NCBI GenBank assembly: GCA_947650365.1
Contig: OX393551.1
Span: 66,191,094 to 66,255,093, forward strand
DNA from: Chamaelirium japonicum
Taxonomy: Eukaryota; Streptophyta; Magnoliopsida; Liliales; Melanthiaceae
Direction: 5' to 3'
Length of the DNA stretch: 64,000 nucleotides
Each line of letters begins with the position of its first letter. The stretch's first letter is position 1. The notes beneath the pieces were generated by a model, which was given only the letters and a program-made list of their open reading frames with translations, had not been told where the DNA came from and ran no database searches. The translations under genes and the position numbers were made by a program. Below, piece by piece: positions 55,836 to 64,000 of this stretch.

Positions 55836-56904
55836 AGATGCTTTTACCAAAATAACCACCAACTCTTAACTATTGTTGAGAATAGCCAATGTTGAGAATT
55901 CTGTCCCAAAATAACGAAACCAACGTCATATGTGAAAAGCTTAGTGGTCAAATTACCTTTTTATCCTTATTATTGTAAAAATGAGACAGAAAGCCATTTT
56001 GCCTCCATCATAATTTTGTCAAAAGCCCTACAATATTTTGTCTGATTTTACTTGTTTTTTGTTTGATTTCCAACATAGGCCTAAAAGATTTCGTCTGATT
56101 TTGTCAGACCTGGAGAACCTGATACTGTCAACTATACTGTCTGGCATAATTTCGTCCCATTTTGTCCATTTTTCATCTAATCCTGAGATTGCAAAGTTTC
56201 AAAGGGCTTTCGTCTGATTTCATCTATTTTTTGTCCGAACCTGGAGAACTTGTTAATGCCAACTTCCATCGCTGCCATGTTTTTATCTATTTTTCATCCA
56301 AACTAGGAGAACGAAATACTGCCAACTTCCCTCGCTGTGTTTTCAGTAGAGAGATCAAGGTTCACTGTTAGAATTAAGTTCTCTTGAATGAAATAGGGAT
56401 CTATAAACAAGGAAAAATAAAATGATGCAATGATCGCATGCACTAACCGTCAAAATGGGTGGAGGGCACTCAATCTCACGATGGCCGTCGAAATGGGCAG
56501 AGTGATTTTGCAACCTCCGTTGTAAGGGTTGGAGGGTTCTCTCATGATTGCAAATTTGCAATAAAAATGGGTGGAGGGCTAGCTCTCTGCCAATCGTCGT
56601 CGAAATGATAAGCGGCCCCGTCGAAAATGGGTGGAGGGCTCTCCGTCGATCGCCACCAAAATGGGTGGAGGGCTCTCCGATGATCGTCGTCGAAATGACT
56701 TGGGCTCTCTCATAGTCGCCTCGCTTCTGTCACATTCAAAATGAGTTAAGGGTTTTTACTCGCAGTGTTATGCACTTAAGGGTATTTTAGTTCAGATATT
56801 TTTTTGTTTTAGAGGAAAATTCTTGGTGGCACTTTGGTAACCTAAAAACAAGTGAGCCTACTTTGAACAATAGTTGAGAGTCGGCCATTTTGATAAAATC
56901 CTCT
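55836..56904. mobile_element. Non-autonomous MULE-like element, perfect 9-bp TSD
   Basis: The left end AGATGCTTTTACCAAAATAA and the right-end complement AGAGGATTTTATCAAAATGG form inverted repeats of ~45 bp. ATATATAAA is duplicated at 55827-55835 and 56905-56913. The 1,069-bp interior has two repeat domains: 'ttttcgtctgattttgt' phrases (56030-56340) and about five 'aaaatgggtggagggctctc' units (56450-56700). No transposase. Confidence 0.88.
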
Positions 56905-56936
56905 ATATATAAATACTGATGAATTATTGATTATCA

Positions 56937-57446
56937 CAGGGCCGATCCAGAGATTTTTGGGGCCTAGGGCGAAGATTGAAAATATGATCATTTTATACAT
57001 ACTAATAGACATAAAACTAGCATAGAATTAAAAATCAATAGAAGCAAAATATTACTTCATAGATCTTGTTGAATTAAAACTAACATAATTAAAATTTTCA
57101 GACAATAAAATTATAGGAAAAAATTAAAACTAGCATATAATCATTTTATATATCTTATTGAATTTTCTAGATAACAAAATTGACATGTTCATCCACATAA
57201 ATCTTTTTTTTTAAGAAAAGAGCCTGATGCTGCAGTCCTATTATCAAGAGATAATTAGATGAATGGTAAAAACTACCTTGGACTTGAGTGATAGCCATTA
57301 GTGAATAATCGATCAAAGTCAGATTGGAGAAAACCCTGTCACAAACACAGACACGGAGAGCGAGCAAGAGAGAAGCCCGCTACTGCAGAGTCGCCGACCG
57401 TGAACGATCGCAAATACATATATGGAGAGCAAACAAGACCGCGCTG

Positions 57447-57543
<97 letters not shown>

Positions 57544-58182
57544 GGGGGGGGGAGGCCACTGTTGTAGAGCCACCGGCCGACGACCGTGAGTGGTCGCTAG
57601 TCGCCGATCACAAACACACACACACGGAGAGGTTGTGGCCTGTCTGTGGCTGTAGGTCTACCATCCGTCCAGTTTCCGTGGTAGGTCACATTGTGTGACG
57701 AGGACGAAAGGGAGAACACCGGCGAGAGGACCGGAGGAGTCGAGGACGACGGGCCACAAACGGTCGAAGAACAGATCACAGTCACCAAGTGAACGAGAGA
57801 GAGTGAGAGCGAGCGAGCGAGAGAGAAAGAGAGATAGATTATGCAAGAGAGTTAAAGGCAAGATTGTTTTTTGTAACCGTGTAGATTTTCGACGCCAACA
57901 TTTCGCTGTTTCGGGGATGGGCGGTTTTAATGGGTAACGGGCAGAATTGTTTTGCAAACTGGGGCCCAGTGCAAAACCTATATATGTTTGTTTGGGTTTT
58001 GGGCCCCCATAGAATGGGGGCCTTCTTCCCAAGTGGGGCGAGTATGCTTTTAACCATTTCTTAGTCTCTGACGCTAGGTGTCCAATTCGTCATAGAGTAT
58101 ACATTATTTTATTTTTTTGGGGCCCTTTGATTGCGGGCCCTGGGCCGGTCACCCACGGCGCCCATGCTCAGGGCCGGCCCTG
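56937..58182. mobile_element. Non-autonomous hAT element, CAGGGCCG ends
   Basis: CAGGGCCGATCCAGAGATTT at the left and ...CTCAGGGCCGGCCCTG at the right; 8-bp flanks GATTATCA (56929-56936) and TATTATCA (58183-58190) match at 7 of 8. The 1,246-bp interior includes a GA microsatellite, repeated 'gccgaccgtgaacgatcgc'-like phrases and 'gggcccccatagaatggggg'. Frames through it are GA-derived. CAGGGCCGG ends with 8-bp duplications fit hAT. Confidence 0.82.
57458..57537. repeat. (GA)n microsatellite with G-run
   Basis: About 78 bp of GA, interrupted once by 'cgag', then a G-run at 57540-57552. It lies inside the hAT element. Confidence 0.95.
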
Positions 58183-58225
58183 TATTATCATTGTAGTTTT
58201 CTTTATTGCTCTGCATGTGTGGCAC

Positions 58226-58586
58226 TAGGGGTGGCAATCCTTGACCAAACCCGAACCTGATCCGAAGTTAGTGGGTTTGGGTTTAGCCTAAACGGGTTCG
58301 GGTTTAGCCTAAACGGATTTGGGTCATAAACGGGTTGACCTGACTAACTCATTTATTAAACTGGTCGGATTTGGATTTGTACTTATAACCCGACTTGACC
58401 CGTTTACCAAATGGGTCATGTCAACCCGACCCGATCCAACCCGCCCCAACCCAACCCAACACGAGATGGGTCGGGTTTGGGTTTAAGTTTTTGAGCCATT
58501 TATTAAAGGGGTCGGGCTCAGATTGGGTGTTTTACCCTTGTACCTATGTCTCAACCCGACCCGAACCCGACCCATTGCCACCCCTG
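58226..58586. mobile_element. Non-autonomous hAT element, GGGTCGGGT family
   Basis: Ends TAGGGGTGGCAATCCTTGAC and ...CCCATTGCCACCCCTG. The order of interior blocks is reversed relative to 5380-5842, so it is inserted in the opposite orientation. Flanking 8-mers match only at 5 of 8, or the right end has mutated. Confidence 0.8.
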
Positions 58587-58593
58587 TGTAGGA

Positions 58594-58702
<109 letters not shown>

Positions 58703-58859
58703 ATTCACAACGAAAAAGTTGTGGGCACCATGCACTCCACATGGGAGAACAGCAAGACTATCGTACCACATATGCTGTATAAAGAACTCTATAAATGGGA
58801 TCTCCATTCTTCCTCCTCCATATATATGTCTTAAAAGAAATGCACTTGCTCCTCTTGCT

Positions 58860-59367
58860 CCTCTGTTGGGTTTTGAAGATGAGAGTTGCCGGAGATCGAA
58901 CCGGTTATTTGCGGCTGCAACAACCGGTTTGGTTTCCTCCAACGTCTCACCTTCACCACCGGCTCAACCAACCGGAGATCCGGGGTCTACCATCGAGTCT
59001 TGATAGTGAGAATTGGAGGCGACCAAACCCGTTATCTGCGGCCTGCAACAATCGGTTTGGTTTCCTCCAATATCTCATCTTCAACAGCTTGATCATCTTC
59101 AAACCGGGCGGCGACAAGGGGCTTGGACTGACCGATGGGCCATGGTGTTTGTGGCTCCGGAGGAGGAGCCCTCCCCTTTGTTCCTTGTGCCCACAGTCTA
59201 GTGGCGGTCTCTGTAGGTGTGCCGGTTGTGGCACTGTTGTCTGTTTCTGTCGGGCGGCGATCGTCTTTCCCCACCTACTGGTGGTTTTTTATGCTGCGCA
59301 GGTATGTGGTGCCTCCCGAAGGTCAATTTGTGACCTCCCCTTCTGATAATACCAAAAAAAAAAAAAG
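58860..59367 (+). mobile_element. LINE family B, 5'-truncated, with internal duplication
   Basis: The 3' end 'gaaggtcaatttgtgacctc' ... 'tgataataccaaaaaaaaaa' ends in an A-tail at about 59365. Upstream there is a ~127-bp tandem duplication ('ggtttggtttcctccaa' at 58927 and 59055; a third weaker copy near 59459). No reverse transcriptase motif is left. Confidence 0.6.
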
Positions 59368-59950
59368 ACAAGGGGCTTGGACTCAGATATGGAGGCATGA
59401 GACTTTGGGCGTGAGAATTTGGAGGTGATGGTACCCATTGTTCCTTGGTATTATATGGGTTCAATTTCCTCCTATGTCTCAATTTCAATGGCTCGATCGT
59501 TTCGGGACGTGATGTCTGATGCCGAGATTTGATCGTGAGAATTAGAGGTAACCTTGATAGATTTATTTTTGTCCATAGGCCAGAGCTTTATACCTCATGC
59601 CATGGTTGACGATGTCGATCCACTCACCTACACTTAGGAGAGAACAATGGAAGATTTTCTAGCCTCCCTCGAGCACCGAATGCGTGCATAGATGACAAAG
59701 GAGAGGAAGAGAGGCGGTGGCGGCTCCAACTGTGGGGAAGCAGGAGGGGATGTTGTATGGACGCAGAAGGATAGGCCAGGGTAGGATGGTAAGAGAGAAT
59801 GGGGTATGCGATAGTGGGAATATATGTGCCGTAATAAAAAAGAAAAATGGATTTCTATGGAAAGCGGGGTATACTAATAGTTTCTGGGGGGTGAATAAAA
59901 GTTTTCTAGAAATAAGATAGGCACTCACCTCACTGACTAATGCTCAGGGC
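59368..59950. other. Intergenic, nothing recognised
   Basis: Short frames only; no domain. Confidence 0.4.
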
Positions 59951-60526
59951 TAGGGGTGGGACTTGGGCGGGTCTGACCCAAACCCGACCCGCCCAACCTG
60001 AACAATGGACAAACATGGGCAAAGCTGGTTAAAAACTTGGACTGGTTTGGAAAAAAAAAGATCAACCCGATTTCAATTTGGACGGGTTTGGGCACCAATC
60101 TCCCCAACCCGAGGAACCTAACGAACCCGAGTAAGTGACACACTAAGGTTGAATGCTTTGATAGTTTTTTTTATGAAAATCAAAGACCGCTTATTTTACG
60201 TTGAATGCTAAGAATTCGTCTGAAATATGCGAGGATATGGGTTGGACTTTATGTTTTTTGTTATGCAAATCAAAGATTTTTTTTATTCAATTCAAAAATA
60301 TGTTGGATTTTTTTTCCATCTATTTATGTGCACAAGCATTTCTAATTGGGCAACCTGCTCAACCCGCTTATTATTTTGTAAATTGGGCAACCCGAGGAAC
60401 TAAAATGGACAAGCACGGGTTGGGCTTCCACGGGTTCCACGGGCAAAACGGGCAAAGGTTTGTGCAAGTCGGGTTGGGCATAAGCAGACCCTTCAACCCG
60501 CCCAACCCGCCCAAGTCCCACCCCTA
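59951..60526. mobile_element. Non-autonomous hAT element, perfect 8-bp TSD
   Basis: Ends TAGGGGTGGGACTTGGGCGG and ...CGCCCAAGTCCCACCCCTA; CTCAGGGC is duplicated at 59943-59950 and 60527-60534. The 576-bp interior has 'aacccgaggaac' and 'caacccgcccaac' blocks at both ends. It inserted into the terminal repeat of the next hAT element. Confidence 0.92.
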
Positions 60527-60995
60527 CTCAGGGCTACAATCGAGCCGAGCTGAGTTTTGATCTGGTTGAGCCGGACTTGTTTAAAAGCTTGGCTGTTCAA
60601 GCTTGGAATTAGCTTGATTAGTAATCGAGCTAAGTCGAGCTTTGGTCTGTTTTGAGTTTGGCTAGTTTAATAAACAAGCCTACTCAGACGTGCTTTTACC
60701 GAGCTTGTTCATGAACTTTATCTTAAGTCGAATCTTTGACAACATATATTTGGTCTATTCATATCTTTTATGAACTTATTAACAAGCCTATTTACGAGCT
60801 TGCTCACGATCGATCCCTAAACAGACATGTTCATGAGCCCTACCGACCGGTGCTTTAGTATGCATGTTTGAGCTTGGCTTGTTCATTAAATGAGCCTAAA
60901 CTCTAGGCTTGGGCTTGGATCAAATAATAATTGAACAAGCTCGAAAGAGCCATTGCCGAGCTTGTCCCCTAGCTACACTTGAACTGCTTGGTTCA
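60527..60995. mobile_element. GAGCCGAGC-family hAT element, right end lost
   Basis: CAGGGCTACAATCGAGCCGA and the following 'gagcttggcttgttcatta' phrases match 33940-34443. The left terminal repeat is split by the 59951-60526 insertion. The right part decays near 'gaactgcttggttcatg' (60980). Confidence 0.75.
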
Positions 60996-61469
60996 TGCTC
61001 TGAGAAGTAATTTTGGGTCTCCGGAATAAACAAAGGATAGAACAGAAATAAAAACTTAAGCCATGTCATCTTTTGAAAGAAAATGAACCATTTTTCACCA
61101 ACCTCGGGAAAAATAGATTTCCCCCATCTAAGCCATCTAACCCCGAATTGATCACCCCCAGAATGAATTTTGGGGGACTTAGTGAGAGGTCCCTGACTAG
61201 GAGATCATTTAAGGGGAAGAACAACAACAAGATGGTGTGGTACCAGGTCCCTCCGAACCTAGTGCAACCCCCCCCGCCGTCGCTGTCACTGTCGCTGCCG
61301 CCGCCGGACCTAATCGAACCCCCTCCCCCCCCCCCCCCCGGCGCCGCTGCCTCCGTCACCACCGCCACCCTCCCCCGCCGCCGCCGGACTTAACCGAACC
61401 CCCCCCCCCCCCCGCCCCCTCGCTGCCGGACTTAACCGAACCATTGATGGAAGGAATGAATCAAGGGAA
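60996..61469. other. GC-rich DNA with CCG and C-runs
   Basis: 61260-61440 has C-runs and 'ccgccgccgg' repeats; frames on both strands are compositional. Nothing else was recognised. Confidence 0.5.
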
Positions 61470-61487
61470 TCTGTTGAGGCTGATCTT

Positions 61488-62282
61488 TTTTCTTTTTTTT
61501 GGTATTCCAAAGTGGAGGTCACCGGACCTCCAGGAGGCGCCACAGCCCGGCGCAAGCGAAACAACCGCACACTGGCTGACTGATAGGCCCCCAGGCTAAC
61601 ACAACACCACCACAACCACCAACAAGAGGGGGGGGGGGGGGTTACACCACCATGCCACACACAGGCAGAAGAACAACCCGCACTCCGGAAAAGCACGTCC
61701 ACCTCCCCGACCGCCGGCGGTGGAAAAGAAATATAAAACACACAAAAAAAAAAGGAAGAAAGCTACACATAGTCACCAGGACTCAAAAAGGAACAAAAAA
61801 ACCCAGATCCCACTCCGGGTCTTACCTCCCTCAGCTCCGGCGAGAAATGAGGGAGTTGCAGCAACTCCTACCGTCTACCGGCGACACCACCGCCGCAACA
61901 ACAACCGGGACCCACGCGCCAACGAGATCTGAAAATCCACCAACTCCAACAAGGGGCTGGGGCCAAATCTATCCTCCGGCGATATATCCGTGCTCCCGAC
62001 GCCGAGTGGAGGAGGCCGCCGCCCGAGAGAAGGTCGCCACGCAATGCCGCCGAGACGAGAACAAAAAACCGACCGCACGGAGTAGCTAGCCCCTATCTAC
62101 AGGAAAAGGAGAGACGGCCAGATCGCATCCCGCAGGCGCCCCAACCACGAGGTCCTGGCCTCCCCGGAGCCGTCATCGGCGTCCGAGGAGGCCAAGATCG
62201 GAACCCCTAACCCTAGGTCAGACGGGGAAAAAGGGAGAGCAGAGTCGGCGCTCGCTTCCGTCTAGTGAATAATGGATGGAAG
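61488..62282 (-). mobile_element. LINE-like insertion (family B) with 18-bp target duplication
   Basis: TCTGTTGAGGCTGATCTT is repeated exactly at 61470-61487 and 62283-62300. On the minus strand the insert ends in an A-rich tail (T-run at 61488-61500) preceded by 'gcgcctcctggaggtcc' and 'gtgacctccac', the family B 3' end. At ~795 bp it is too long for a SINE and has no reverse transcriptase, so it is probably a deletion derivative that kept a GC-rich 5' end ('gacctagggttaggggttcc'). Frames of 97-145 codons have no recognised domain. Confidence 0.85.
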
Positions 62283-62300
62283 TCTGTTGAGGCTGATCTT

Positions 62301-62994
62301 GATTGAAGGGAATCTAGGTCTTTTGATGGATCTTGATGATAGCTTGATTTACCTTTGTGTGCTTATCAAGATATGAAGGTATAGTTTGCATATGAGTCCC
62401 TGTGCAGCCCCCCCCCCCCCCATTGTCCTCTTTCTTTATGGAGCAATTGGTGATTGTATCGAAGAACCAAGAATTCTGTTCATTTCCTATAGGCATCTCT
62501 AATTTTATTTTGAAATCAAGAATTAACGAATGGAAATTATAGAGTATTATTAGATCAGTTGAACAATTACTAAATCTGGAGAAAGATCGGAAAGATTGTA
62601 ATTTCATTTTAAGTTATGTTATAAAGGATCATTGATTTTTTTTAAAAAAAATCTCAATGAAACAAAGAAATTTGATGTATAGCCAATTATTTGTATAACT
62701 AATTTTATTTTATGATTTTTAGAGGAAATTGAGTGAAATAGGGGAAATTTCTTGGTTCACATCTACATAGTAGAATATCTAAAAGAAAAGCAGTTCTTTA
62801 AATTTAATGGAATTATAATATTTTGTGGGAGTTGTGCTTAACTTGTATATTCTTTTGTATGGTCCTTTGTTATTATATTCCCCTAATACTAGTTGGTAGG
62901 TAACGAGGTTCTGTGACATGGTGACTCCTTCAAATGAATGCCAAATGGCATACTATGGTTGAAGTTTTGATCTGCTGAAAGCCTGAAATTCTAA
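62301..62994. other. AT-rich intergenic DNA
   Basis: C-run at 62409-62421; no gene. Confidence 0.5.
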
Positions 62995-63002
62995 AATTCA
63001 GA

Positions 63003-63146
63003 CATTGTTTAAAGACTAGAAACTCGGACTCGACTCGAAAGTCAACCGAGTCGAGTAAACTCGTTCTGACTACGCCAAACAACTCGACTCGAAACCTGTC
63101 CGAGACGAGTCAACTCGGTCGTGTTTTTCTGAGTTTTAAAACAGTG
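63003..63146. mobile_element. hAT MITE, 8-bp TSD
   Basis: CATTGTTTAAAGACTAGAAA and ...CTGAGTTTTAAAACAGTG are imperfect inverted ends. Flanks AATTCAGA (62995-63002) and AATTTAGA (63147-63154) match at 7 of 8. The interior is made of 'actcgactcg' / 'cgagtcgagt' phrases. Confidence 0.78.
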
Positions 63147-63452
63147 AATTTAGAATCCTCCATTTCAATAAATTTTACTAGGAGAACCTCCAATATCGAA
63201 GAGATCCAATCTCTACACTCTAAAGCAAATCGATATAACATGTTAGGGCAGTCCAGATTATTTACGATCCTGCCATCCTCAAAATCACGTTAGACAACTT
63301 TCAGAGACAAGTTGTCCATCCGATCTGATTGTATGTGTCAAACATATCCCCATATCCCCTCAAATCGAACGGATAAAAAACCCTCCCCTCAAATCGAACG
63401 GAAAAGAGAGGAGATCGTGTGCAGATCCCGTCCGATCTAACCCCCGCCCCCT

Positions 63453-63455
<3 letters not shown>
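63147..63455. other. Intergenic, leads into minisatellite
   Basis: 'cccctcaaatcgaacgg' is repeated at 63356 and 63384. No gene. Confidence 0.45.
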
Positions 63456-63518
<63 letters not shown>

Positions 63519-63560
63519 GATTTAACCGCCCCCCTCCTCTACGATCTACCCCCCGCCCCC

Positions 63561-63633
<73 letters not shown>

Positions 63634-63677
63634 ACCGCCCCCCCTCCTCTGCAATCTAACCGCCCCCCGCCCCCTGA

Positions 63678-63766
<89 letters not shown>

Positions 63767-63819
63767 CTCTTGCGATTTAACCGCCCCCCTCCTCTGCGAT
63801 CTAACCTCCCCGCCCCCTG

Positions 63820-63895
<76 letters not shown>

Positions 63896-64000
63896 CTCTC
63901 ACGATCTAACCGCCCCCCATCCTCTGCGATCTAACCCCTCCCCCCCAGATTTCTTTCTCTCCCTCGATCTAACCCCTCCCCCCCCCCTTCTCTGCGATCT
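63456..64000. repeat. Compound minisatellite: (CT)n blocks separated by GC-rich spacers
   Basis: Four CT blocks (about 63457-63516, 63564-63631, 63681-63763 and 63827-63891) alternate with ~45-55-bp spacers of the type 'gatctaaccgcccccc', 'tcctctgcgatctaac', 'cgccccctgat'. The period is about 110-145 bp. The array continues past the window end. Confidence 0.92.

Noticed and set aside
63456..64000. CRISPR-like spaced repeats
   Set aside because: Alternating blocks are dinucleotide microsatellite and near-identical spacers in a plant genome; not repeats with unique spacers.

Overview
This is a transposon-dominated stretch of a flowering-plant nuclear chromosome. The evidence is intron-containing genes, plant transposon families (Cassandra-type TRIMs, hAT, MULE and Harbinger MITEs, L1-like LINEs, Ty3/gypsy and Ty1/copia LTRs), very long GA/CT and TA microsatellites, and no bacterial gene organisation. 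The GC-rich first exon of the main gene and the TA-embedded palindromic elements, which resemble rice Micron, make a monocot my first guess. The sequence alone does not prove that.

Only two host genes can be supported. The first is an ABI5/AREB/DPBF-like group A bZIP transcription factor on the + strand. Its TATA box is near 23773 and it has three coding exons, 24529-25311, 25664-25735 and 34663-34743, giving about 311 residues. Its second intron is 8.9 kb and holds a TRIM, a TA-embedded palindromic element, an antisense Ty3/gypsy pol pseudogene, a 159-bp GA tract and a hAT MITE. The second gene is a small single-exon RING-H2 E3 ubiquitin ligase on the - strand, 45879-46346, with a clear TATA box.

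The rest is layered mobile DNA. 0-5 kb: a 5S-bearing Cassandra LTR, an LTR fragment, a LINE RNase H remnant, foldback elements and palindromic tandem repeats. 5-13 kb: a hAT MITE, foldbacks, a degenerate hAT element and a 1.9-kb terminal-inverted-repeat element. 13-20 kb: a 2-kb solo LTR, a second hAT MITE, two adjacent Harbinger-like MITEs, hairpin foldbacks and a palindromic element in TG/TA repeats. 20-23.5 kb: a LINE zinc-finger remnant, a SINE, a three-LTR TRIM chain and a MITE just upstream of the bZIP gene. 23.8-34.8 kb: the bZIP gene. 35-45 kb: LINE remnants, a Harbinger-like element and an LTR element inserted in a tandem array, with a 1.7-kb solo LTR (perfect 5-bp duplication) nested inside it. 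46-54 kb: the RING gene, SINEs, two head-to-head Cassandra elements and a copia-type LTR end. 55-64 kb: MULE and hAT non-autonomous elements, nested hAT insertions, a LINE-like insertion with an 18-bp target duplication, and a compound CT minisatellite that runs off the window.

The most interesting signal is the TRIM family. Five LTR copies here carry a 5S rRNA-derived module with its internal promoter boxes. Five otherwise homologous LTRs have about 15 nt at the same place instead. Most long open frames in the window are translations of microsatellites or repeats and were not annotated.
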